In this document: piece by piece, positions 21,538 to 30,663 of the stretch
How the letters are laid out: each line of letters opens with the position of its first letter
Numbering within the stretch: position 1 is the first letter of the stretch
Program-made: the position numbers and the translations under genes
Notes under the pieces: generated by a model
Databases searched by the model: none
What the model saw: the letters and a program-made list of their open reading frames with translations, nothing else
Told to the model about the DNA's origin: nothing
Assembly (NCBI RefSeq): GCF_023101765.2
Contig: NC_064239.1
Location: forward strand, 1 to 64,000
Length of the DNA: 64,000 nt
Source of the DNA: Spodoptera frugiperda
Taxonomy: Eukaryota; Arthropoda; Insecta; Lepidoptera; Noctuidae
Direction of reading: 5' to 3'

Positions 21538-23963
21538 TCAGCCTTGCATGATGAGATGCACGAAGTTCTCGTAGTTGATGTTGCCCTGCGAGTCCTCCTG
21601 CCCCTGCAGCAGCTGCTCCACCTGCAACATGACGCATCGCCACATGCTAGCTATTCTAGAAGGTAACTCGCTGCGAGATTGTCTGACAACGACTTAGGTA
21701 CGCAAATACAAGTGAGGATGATCTGGAGCTGCGGACTAGGAAGGAAGGGATGGGTAGATAGGAATAGCCGGGAAATGTGAATTGGGATCCCATGAGGGAT
21801 CGTATCGTCGTGTTTGGGCTCTATAGAATGGTGTTGTAATGGACTTGGAGCGCGTTTCAACTGGTCGAGATGGAGAGGATGCGAGCCCATTCCCCATTCG
21901 CCTACTTGAAACGAATATGTATATAAATGTAAATATATTGAGTATTACATTTTTTTAAAGGAAGTCCTTTTTCCAGTTCCCCGCGGTTTTACAATCAAAT
22001 ATTAAACCACATACTTAGTTTACACTTCAAAAAAAGGCCAGAAATAGCGGCAGCTTGAACGATCTATTATTAATTTTACTTGGACTTATAAAAGTGTGCT
22101 TTTCGATTTTTTTTAACTATTAATTTTTCAGTACCGTGAAACGGGGTGAATAAATGTAGGGAAAATGTTGTGACATGTATTCACCCCGTTGTACCGTTAT
22201 AAATATGAATGAGTACACAAATAGTTTGGTCCTGACCTCGTCATCGCTGAGCTTCTCGCCGAGCGTGGAGAGCAGGTGCCGGAGCTCGGCCGAGGAAATG
22301 AAGCCGTTGCCGTCTTTGTCGAAGTGGCGCAAGCCCTCGATGAAGTCGTTGGCGGTGTCGCCACTGCGAGCCTTTGAGATAGCCTGCGTACAATGCACAC
22401 AGTCAGACACGAGCATGTATCACGCCACTAGTAACTCCTATTCATTATTTATTTTGCTTTAGTTGGCTCTCCAACAATGAGACATGAGATTGAGAACCTA
22501 TTACACTATAGTGCCCGTCTCCTATGGAAAAGGACTGCTTGCACTATAAATACTAATGCATTTATGTTTAAGTGTAACTAGCTACTCTGTGCGGTTTCAC
22601 TCGCTCTGCTCGGCTCCTGTTGATCGTAGCGTGATGTTCGATAGCCTCGATAAAACGACCATTCATCACAAAAATAATTGTTTAAATCAGTTCAGTGGTT
22701 CAGGCGTTGGCGTAAAGAGCGACGTGAGTTACCTGCGTATTTATCTAATTTTCAACCTAACATGCACTCTTCAGCTTTATACATTAGTATAAAGTATAAT
22801 ATAAAGTACCTATAAATATAACATACATATAGATTGAAATCAATAATATAAAGAAAAGGAATATATATTTATGATCCTAATACAGTATGGAGATCACTCA
22901 TATAATTTAAATGAAACTACATTAGTACTCCTCCACAGAAGCATTATACAACTAAATATTTCAACGAAAACGAAAATAAAAAAATTGAAATTTTCAAACA
23001 AACTAAATAATGAAATTAATCAAGTATTATATTCTGTGAGATCAGCTTTACGTTTCTTGACCGCAGAAGGGTTGTAATGTTGTAGGTTGTTCAGGAATGT
23101 TACAGACATGCAGCGCGGCTGTTATAATACCGTATTTTTAAAGAGTTTTAATGTATAGGACAATATTTATAATGGATTATATTAATGAAATGTAAGTAAT
23201 ATAATTATAATAAAATTACTCTGAATGTAAATTCGAATTAATTTATAAAGCTGAAGATATTGTTTGTTTGAACTCTCTCCTAATCTCTAATCTCCAGAAC
23301 TACTGATTCAAGTTGCACAATCATTTGTGTTGGATAGCTCATCACTAGGATCTATAGGAACCGAGCAGCAAGTAGCTAGTTAGTTTGATTATACATATTA
23401 TGTAAAGTTAGTCATGAGGTTGATGTGTTCCACTATACTGTTTACTTCATTACATTATACAATATGTCGACACAAGCTCCATACCTGATGACTTATATTT
23501 ATCCTGTTTTCCTAGTTATTGATAATGTTATATATTTACATCACAATTAGCATTGTTTCATAAATAAATATATTCAAAATCTTACCTGATAGATAGGGAG
23601 GAACACTTCAAATGATATTCTCTCATCTGGCTTCAAGTGTAATGTGCACTTCTTGACATCCGACTCGGTGGGATTCTGGCCGAGAGCTCTCAGGGCATCT
23701 CCAATCTGGGCTACATGAATCTTGCCGTCACCACGGGAATCAAACAGCTGGAATGCTTCCTGAAATTCTAAAAAATATAAAATTATATTTTAATTATATA
23801 CTGTACCAAATATGCAAGTGGGTCTTTTTAACTAGGTAAAAAAACAATCAATACAAAGTGAGCAACACAAGGGCGTGGCACACGGCGGCTGATGAAGCTG
23901 CGTACAGGGCGTACCTTCGACGGAGGTGAGCTTAAGTTTGGTGGGAGGCTCGTACATGAACAT
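21538..23963 (-). CDS. Mlc-c: Non-muscle myosin essential light chain
   Basis: Exons: 23915-23963 (alternative first), 23586-23767, 22237-22383 and 21538-21621, all GT/AG and in phase, giving 153 residues from the 23963 start. The protein is a calmodulin-fold essential light chain. The EF-1 loop (FDSRGDGKIHVAQ) lacks the final Glu and is degenerate. The linker NPTESDVKKCTLHLKPDERI is followed by ISFEVFLPIYQ. The EF-3 loop DKDGNGFISSAE keeps all ligand positions. The end is GNINYENFVHLIMQG. The strings AISKARSGDTANDFIEG and SSAELRHLLSTLGEKLSDDE are close to Drosophila Mlc-c, the essential light chain of non-muscle myosin II and myosin V. It binds the IQ motif of the myosin neck. A 28-bp exon at 24292-24319 gives a second N-terminus. 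Muscle Mlc1 is an unlikely alternative because its N-terminal half differs. Confidence 0.9.
22870..23155 (+). repeat. TATGGAGATCACTCAT-family repeat copy
   Basis: AGTATGGAGATCACTCAT at 22883 starts the clear match. The copy carries ATATTTCAACGAAAACG and ends near GCGCGGCTGTTATAATACCG. It lies in the Mlc-c intron between exons 22237-22383 and 23586-23767. Confidence 0.65.
23262..23385 (+). repeat. TTTGTTTGAAC-type repeat fragment
   Basis: GTTTGTTTGAAC, CTAATCTCCAGAACTACTG and a closing AGCAAGTAGCTAGTTAG place this with the family at 17570-18060. Short, non-coding, intronic in Mlc-c. Confidence 0.5.
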
Positions 23964-24130
23964 GTTGCAAGGGAGTGCGGCGACGTACTAAGCGCGACCT
24001 ACTGCGAGCCGAGCGAGGCCGACGGCCCAGGCGACACACCTGGATCGCTTTAAAATACAAACCATATAAGGAAACTAGGGCGCTTGTAACGACCACCGCT
24101 TTCGGCACAGACGTTGATTGACGTGACATG
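23915..24130 (-). promoter_or_regulatory. Mlc-c: Alternative promoter and first exon of Mlc-c
   Basis: The minus strand has ATG at 23963-23961 encoding MFMYEPPTKLKLTSVE, then a donor G|GTACGC whose phase fits the 23586-23767 exon exactly and joins to EFQEAF. Just upstream is GC-rich DNA with TATA-like TTATATGG and TATTTTAAAG at about 24049-24069. The exon lies downstream of the 28-bp exon at 24292-24319, so a separate promoter is needed. Coding logic is seen; promoter use is inferred. Confidence 0.6.
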
Positions 24131-24291
24131 AGTCACAGTCAACGCTCGGGTCGCGAACGCCACAAAACTGCATCACGGTTTTATTTTAATCTTCATGCTG
24201 TTCTTCAGTCACTGTGCATTTTGTAATGGAGCCAATGTCTGTTCAACAAGTTCTATGAGCTCTGAGCTCGCTTCATAGATAAATTACTCAC

Positions 24292-24319
24292 CTAACAGTT
24301 GGTCTTCTGAATAACCAGC
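24292..24319 (-). CDS. Mlc-c: Mlc-c alternative 28-bp N-terminal exon
   Basis: TTACAG|GCTGGTTATTCAGAAGACC ... TTAG|GTGAGT encodes AGYSEDQLL and splices in phase to EFQEAF. SYTEEQL-type sequence at this place is typical of insect Mlc-c, so this is probably the ancestral isoform. Its start-codon exon lies further upstream and I could not place it. Confidence 0.75.
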
Positions 24320-25310
24320 CTGTAACAAATTCGAAAAATGTTAATTTTATCGAGAAGATAATAATTTCGTGACGACGCAACTTTGTTACGTTGACAAAAA
24401 AATAAGTAGTTAATGCGTATTTGTGTCCATACCATATTAGATGATGATTTTCAATAAAAATACACTGCAATCCCAATGAAAAAATACTGCAAGATTCAAG
24501 TATGACTCATACGCACATACGTAATTAGACAACAATTTATTCAACGAAGTTTCAAGTCTTTATAAGGTACTATCAATATAAACCCGTCAACCGACAGCTA
24601 TCAAAGTATCAACATAATTTGAAGTTTGAAGTTTTGTCCAACTTTCATTAGGAAACTCGGAATTAAAAACCATAAACTCGTATAAAACTAGACAGAACAA
24701 TATCTAAGTCAGACAAACAAGCCGAAAGAGAAGTCCGAATGTAGAGGGGTATCCTTTTCTAACAGGGTATCCATAAACTACTATATTCGCGGATATCTTA
24801 TTACATTGACTTGTAGTAAATAATTATGTTACGGTAAGAGTGAATAATTGAAAATTATTAATAATTATCTATTATTATTAATAATTACCGAAACTCGAGG
24901 TAAAAGTGATAAATTAATCACATTTGTCGGTTATTATTAATAATAATTTTACCCTAGTAGTGATAAATGTAATAAGTGGCCAAAATGTTATTTTTATTTC
25001 AATTTAAACGGGAATATATTGTACTTGCACAACAAATATTTGTTGAGTTCTTAGATCATACTTTTAAAAATTTAATTTGTTGCATTAATAGGTGCCACAG
25101 AAGATTTACAGGCAAACCAAATATTATGTTTGTTGATGATTGTGTTTAGGATTCGTGTTGATTTTGTTAATGAAACAATAATTGTTTAATTTTATTTTTG
25201 TTACAATTTTATATACCACGAAAGACTTTCTTGCATAAGTTTGATGGTAGATTTCATTTTTAAAAGAATTTTATCGTTAATTTTGTGATAAATGTGTTGG
25301 AGATGTTTTT

Positions 25311-26002
25311 GGCGAGGCGAAAGGGAGTGCCAGACATTTACTGACTAAAAATAAAAAACTAAAAAACCCGACTGCGTTTCTTTATAATATTAAAATGAAA
25401 AAACCCTAAAACAAGAAAGTAATCGTAAAATTTAAGCAGTCGGGACCCATTCTAAATATAAAGACTTTGTGAGGGCACATACGGCTTGCTTTCTAGAATG
25501 GGTCCCGACTGCTTAAATTTTACGATTACTTTCTTGTTTTAGGGTTTTTTCATTTTAATATTATAAAGAAACGCAGTCGGGTTTTTTAGTTTTTTAAATT
25601 ACTTTTTTTATTTATTTATTTTAAGTTTTATTATTTTTTTATTTTGATATATCTAGTGTCACTCTGACAGTAAATACGAATCAAACGACCCCTATAAAGC
25701 GGAAATCCATCGAGTCGTTCAGGCTAGAGAGTGACCAATATTCGAATTTGGCGCCAAAAATCCGCCATTTTGTTCTCAAGTCAAAATCCGTCAAGCCGTT
25801 TAGGCTAGAGAGTGAGAAATATTCGAATTTGGCGCCAAAAATCCGCCAGTTTTTTTTTTAATTTTCATATATCCAGTAACGACACCTCTCAAGTCAAAAT
25901 CCGTCAAGCCGTTTAGGCTAGAGAGTGAGAAATATTCGAATTTGGCGCCAAAAATCCGATTTTGTGCATAGCCAAACAATTATACATACATACATACATA
26001 CA

Positions 26003-26036
<34 letters not shown>

Positions 26037-26330
26037 CATACATACATACACTCGAAAAACATAACCCTCCTTCTGGCGCAGTCGGGTAAAAACCCCGTTC
26101 CTACTCCTGCTTTTCGACCCGGAGCCCCGGTAATCCTGCTAGGTAGTCCGCAGCTCCGGATCAGGCATCGGCCTTACTGGGCCCCATCTGTGGCGGTCTG
26201 ATGGCTCTTTGAGGCGCGCGCAGAACGCGACGCGCCGCACGCACGGGTCTGGATCTGGTCAGGCGGCGAGCTACCCTTGCTCGCCGTCCGCAGACCCGCA
26301 CTTACGACGGAGATCGTTTCGCGATCCCCG
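25311..26330 (-). mobile_element. R1-like LINE 3' tail split by another element
   Basis: 25311-25349 (GGCGAGGCGAAAGGGAGTG ... CTGACTAAAAA) and 26092-26330 (AAAAACCCCGTTCC ... GCTCGCCGTCCGCAGACC) are the two parts of the same 3' UTR family as 12650-12944. The 26092-26330 part is nearest the LINE coding end. Confidence 0.7.
25366..26090. mobile_element. Non-autonomous element with CCCGACTGCG ends and a long internal palindrome
   Basis: It begins CCCGACTGCGTTTC and ends GGCGCAGTCGGG. 25366-25455 is repeated almost exactly as its complement at 25497-25585, a stem of about 90 bp around a loop of about 40 bp. Imperfect tandem blocks with GTTTAGGCTAGAGAGTGA follow, then an (ATAC)n microsatellite at 25982-26050. 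It is inserted at the CTGACTAAAAA site of a LINE tail. Confidence 0.75.
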
Positions 26331-26668
26331 ACGACCGAAGAGCCCAGATAAATGTGCCCTAGAAGGGCACTATTCAATTCTAGTTCAGAATATGTGAATT
26401 TGTTGTCCTTTCGTTTTAAAGCAAGTACAAGTAGCCTTGTTTGTGTGAATTCTAATTAATATAATCGTAAGACTGTGTTTAATATTATAAATATATAACT
26501 GCTGGTCAAAAAACATTGGGTTCATATTTATTTTATTACTTTCACCAATATGTGTTACGAATTATTAATAATTACTACTAAAAGTAATAAATTTCGATTG
26601 ATTATTCACATTTTCCAAAACATGTGGTTATTATTAATAATTTTCAATTAATCAGATTTACCGTAACA

Positions 26669-28427
26669 GCTACATTAAGTTTATTTTTTAAAATCTATCT
26701 TTTTTCTTAGTATCCCGTTTCGTATCCGCTGGTTTATGGTTCCCGTACTGTTATCAGGCAGACATATTGCTTTTTATTGAATGTTGCCTTTAAAGACAAT
26801 GTTACCATGTAAGGAGGTGAACAATTTACTAATATCTACTAATTTCTCATTATTGTTTTACATCTATTGCATTCGTCACCAATACAATTATTAAATAAAG
26901 TTTTGGATGTATTTTATCTGTCAATAACAATAAAAAATAACTGCATACTACCAAAATCGTTTTTGTTTATTTATACTGGCATGCTTACTAGACAAGGACA
27001 CACCGCTATTTTGGTTATCTCACCAGGCTCATTTTTCCCCATTTTATTAGCGACAGGATAAAAAAAACCTTATTTGTACCCATTTACTACCATACTCAGA
27101 GACATTTAATGATTACTTAAACTCTTTCTAAGTACCGATTTTGTTCAGAAAACAATTGCTAAGGGATATGTTAAGTAACCTTTAAATGACTCTGGAATGG
27201 CGGTTTGAGGACAAATTTGTAACACTTAAATATAAAATTACTACTTCCAGTATACGAAATATGTAAATTTGGTCGTGGTTGGGCGGGTGGGTTCAACCAA
27301 ACTGGAAAATGAGTTAAGGGTTTAAGTCAATGTCATACGTTTTTTTTTTAAAGTGGTTGTTTTATTCATAGTATACTTAATACACGTCCCAATTTGGTCA
27401 GGCCCGACTGCCTAAATTGTATCGTGTGTATAGAAGTTGGCCTGACATTATTATTGTTAAAATTGGTCAGACGCGGTCGGGTCCCCGTCGCCGAGTAAAT
27501 ACATTACACAATTGGGGACGTTTATTATTGGCTTAATGAGTTAGGGTCGTGGTGTGGCGCGTTTTTCTTAGCATGCCATTATTTCTAAGCATTAAACACC
27601 AGGCCTTTGCGCCGTTTAGAGGGGGTATTTATTCATTATGTTTAATGTTTTCTTCTGATTTTGACATTGATCGATATCGATGTCTATAGATGGGAAATGA
27701 TTGTCTATGGGCAGAATTTAAGATGTAGGTACCTCGCCATTGCGGCCAATCCGCCATTACAAAATACAGCTTATAAACAGTGGTAAGTTATCTGTCAAAA
27801 TGTTTCGTCGTTCGTTGTTGAATTTCGCGATGTCTTTCTGAAAATTCTCGTGGAATTCGTGTTGTTTTTGTGCTGAAGGCCTTTATAGGGGAAAAATCAG
27901 TGAGGATTAGAGATGTGCGATTTTTTGAATAAATACTCAAAATGAATAAATACTCGAGTAAAAACGGATAAGTACCCAATATTTATCCGAAAAATCGCCT
28001 CTAAATTCTATAGTAACAAGTAAGATGCTGCAATGCAGTGTAACTGCATGTATGAACTCAAATCCAGTTAAGTCTACATCTCTTCTTTGTATTTGTTGCG
28101 TGGTAAAAACCGTACCATAACAATACCCAATAAGGTAGGCGTTTGGCCACTGTCTAGGTATTATTAAGAAGTATTAAATATCAAGAAAGTTTCTTCCAAC
28201 CTCACAACTAAAACCCTACACTGGTGAACACTTGTCTTAGGCCCGTACGATAAGGCCATCGGGATTCCCGCGCTGACTCCCGGCTTACCGGAGATACAAA
28301 AAAGTATAGAAATAAATATTAATAAAAATTAAAGAATTTGCCTGTGCTACTACGGACAAAGTTATCCTTACGAATCACTACCGGACATATTATAATATTA
28401 TTAAGGATAGAACGGTTAACATAGTTT
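26669..28427. other. Spacer, no gene seen
   Basis: AT-rich sequence with no frame of recognisable content. A short inverted pair, CACGTCCCAATTTGG near 27385 and ACAATTGGGGACGT near 27509, brackets about 140 bp containing GCCCGACTG, perhaps a further small inverted-repeat element. The missing first exon of Mlc-c may lie here or further right. Confidence 0.4.
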
Positions 28428-29016
28428 TTTTTTCTTGGGGGAGGAAAATCATCCAATGACTTCTCCCACTTTGGTTCAGGCAAGAGAAAGTGTCAGACTC
28501 TTTTACTTAAAACCACCCTGTTCCTTTCCTGCTTTGAGCCGGAGCCCCGGTAATCTGTTTCGTTGTGCGCAACCTCGGATCGAGCAGTAGCCCTACTAGT
28601 CCCCATCTATGGTGGTCTGGCTCTTTAAGGCGCGCACGGAATGTGACGCATCATACGTACGGGGCTGGTTTTGGTCAGGCGGCGAGGTAACCTTGCTCGC
28701 CGTCTGCAGACCCATACTTACGGTGTCCGGAGATAATTACACTATTCCCGACGCTCGGAGTGTCTCCTGCGGAGGCTGGGGCTTGTGAAGGATCGTACCC
28801 TCATGTGAGGGTATGATCTAGCAGTACTGCTTCGCAGAAGGAGGAGGCGGCGTCCCATTCTCCTTCGCTCCGCACTATGGCCTGAACTAGAGCCGGACGT
28901 GAATAGTTGCCGTCGCCGATCAGATCCCTAAGAACACGGCGGTGCTTAGTCCATTCAGGGCAAACCACCACTGTATGCTCCACCGTGTCCTCCAGGGGTT
29001 GCCTTGTGTTGGTCAT
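28428..29016 (-). pseudogene. R1-like LINE: end of ORF2 plus 3' UTR
   Basis: The minus-strand frame 28801-29016 encodes EDTVEHTVVVCPEWTKHRR, LRDLIGDGNYSRPALVQAI and FCEAVLLDHTLT before its stop. This is the C-terminal zinc-knuckle region and tail of R1-type LINE proteins (D-T-x-E-H-T ... CP). It runs straight into the 3' UTR (28428-28800) that recurs alone at 12650, 15967 and 25311. A poly(T) at 28428 marks its poly(A). The copy is 5'-truncated near 29000; I found no clear target duplication. Confidence 0.75.
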
Positions 29017-29246
29017 GTCCTGGTGAATTCATTAGACATAATATTTTTGGTTGTGGTCGTTTGGATAATAGCGGATATTTGCACATACATACATAATCAG
29101 GTAGCTTCTATTATCCATCAGTAACTTTAAACTACCAACTTGTATAGTCTGAGGTAAGTGTAAAACAGGTATGTGCCCCATCCAGTTTTAGAAAATGACC
29201 ATATCACATTGTTCAGTAAACCTGATAGATATTTGATAGATCTATA

Positions 29247-29700
29247 TTGGTGCTAGATAGACTAGCGCACCGCACGATGAAATCCAAGATCGATAAACAA
29301 ATAAAATATCTTGACGAGGTGGTCGAAATGTGGAGTGCGGATTCGCCTACCACTTCGCCAATAGTCGTGTCAGCCAATGGGCTGATTCCTAAAAGCCTCA
29401 ACAACTATCCCAGGAGACTGGCGTTAGGCGGATGGATCAAGGGCCTGATGCAGAGGGCAGTTCTCCTGGGCACGGCGGGCATTGTGAGGAGGTTCCTGTC
29501 ACTAGAGACCAGTGCCGGCGTAGGGGCCACTGTCACCCCGGGCGAAAATATTGTGGCGCCCACTTGAGGGAAGCAATATCAAGTGTTAGTAGTAGTTTTT
29601 CATTTTATTGGCGCCCCCCAGACTTTGTCGCCCTGGGCCATCGGCCCATGTCGCCCCCCCCTAACGCCGGCACTGCTAGAGACCCCTAAACACCGGTAGC
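29247..29700 (+). pseudogene. Non-LTR retrotransposon ORF C-terminus, interrupted by a MITE
   Basis: Open from 29247: MKSKIDKQIKYLDEVVEMW, SPIVVSANGLIPKSLNNY, LGGWIKGLMQRAVLLGTAG and IVRRFLSLE. This matches the conserved tail (IKYLDL-EM-W ... PVVVGA-G ... LLGTA-I-RK-L) seen in many animal LINE ORFs. A 166-bp hAT-like element is inserted at 29510. Without it, the frame would stop at 29698-29700. No upstream reverse-transcriptase domain is present. Confidence 0.65.
29510..29675. mobile_element. 166-bp hAT-like MITE, perfect 8-bp target duplication
   Basis: It opens CAGTGCCGGCGTAGGGG and closes CCCCTAACGCCGGCACTG. CTAGAGAC flanks both ends at 29502-29509 and 29676-29683. Termini, size and duplication length are standard for hAT MITEs. 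Confidence 0.85.
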
Positions 29701-30239
29701 TTGGTCTATGCTCCCGCTGCTGGTCGGCACCTATTTTAATATTTTAAAACATTATCTTATTTTTAATTTATAGTTAGGTACCTAGTATTTAAAAATGTAA
29801 TTTTAGAGGTAAATTTTTAATAAATAAAAAAGTATTATTACCATTAAATACGAATTTAAGTTAGATATATCAAATAATAAATATTGCTAATTGCTAAAAA
29901 AAACTGAATGAAGTCATGTCTCGACATCGTTTTACATTCACACAGTATAGTAGGTATTTCCATGTATTTCACAGTTTCGTTGTCGGTTATCATTCAGCGA
30001 ATCAGCGACAATCGCAGAGCGAATGGCGATTGGTTGAACGGTAGACTGGCGAGTCGGGCGACGGGCGTTGAAGAAAAGAAAATGGCAAAATGGTGTGATC
30101 CATTGATCGTTTCTGGAAGGTTAGTGTTTATAGCAGATATTGATTTCTCAAATTTAATATTTGGTTTTTATTATCGTCATGATTATTAGCAAATTATTTA
30201 AAGTAGTGCAATATTTGCGATTTCTCAAGTACCAATACC

Positions 30240-30663
30240 GTTATCGCATTGTGTGGCAAATTTTCGACAGACAAGCGAGGCGACGGCGCCGTTCGGCTCT
30301 CGCTTTGTTCACTCATCTCCACGTGCCTTCCGCCATTTAGTCCGTATTAATCGTTAGATTGATGCATATACTGAGAATTTTTATCATCAAATATAATAAA
30401 ACTTTAAAATACTTAAGTACAGTGACATATTTTCAAGAATTTGGATCTATTGCTGACGGATAATATAAAGCCGCAACCCGGCGGCGTGGTCGTGTTCGGC
30501 GGTAACGTTGAGTTTTGTGCCTGCGACAGGCGTACAGTAAGTTTAGTGTCATTGGTTTCATTAACTCGTGTATAGTGTTAAGAGCTATGAAGATGACGAA
30601 GGTAAGATCCTGAAAGGTGCTAACAGTGCGTTGATGTTGCAGGTGACAGTGAGAGGCGGGGCG
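30240..30663 (+). promoter_or_regulatory. grp: Chk1 promoter region and 5' UTR with probable intron
   Basis: GC-rich DNA at 30250-30350 contains a CACGTG E-box near 30321 and CGCCATTT, a YY1-like site. A strong donor GTACA|GTAAGT at 30537 pairs with the acceptor TTGATGTTGCAG ending at 30642, giving a 106-nt 5' UTR intron just before the ATG exon. An in-frame ATG at 30587 would need a 41-nt intron and is more likely intronic. Transcription start not determined. Confidence 0.45.

Larger units (their letters stand above)
24827..26668. mobile_element. Outer inverted-repeat element with nested insertions
   Basis: TGTTACGGTAA at 24827 is mirrored by TTACCGTAACA ending at 26668. Both ends carry TTGAAAATTATTAATAAT-type sequence in inverted orientation. 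The interior holds a LINE tail (25311-26330), itself split by a CCCGACTGCG element (25366-26090). No target duplication is obvious and no transposase is seen. Confidence 0.55.

Noticed and set aside
30587..30601. Upstream in-frame ATG for Chk1
   Set aside because: It needs a 41-nt intron, too short for insect splicing; the 106-nt 5' UTR intron from 30537 explains the same acceptor.
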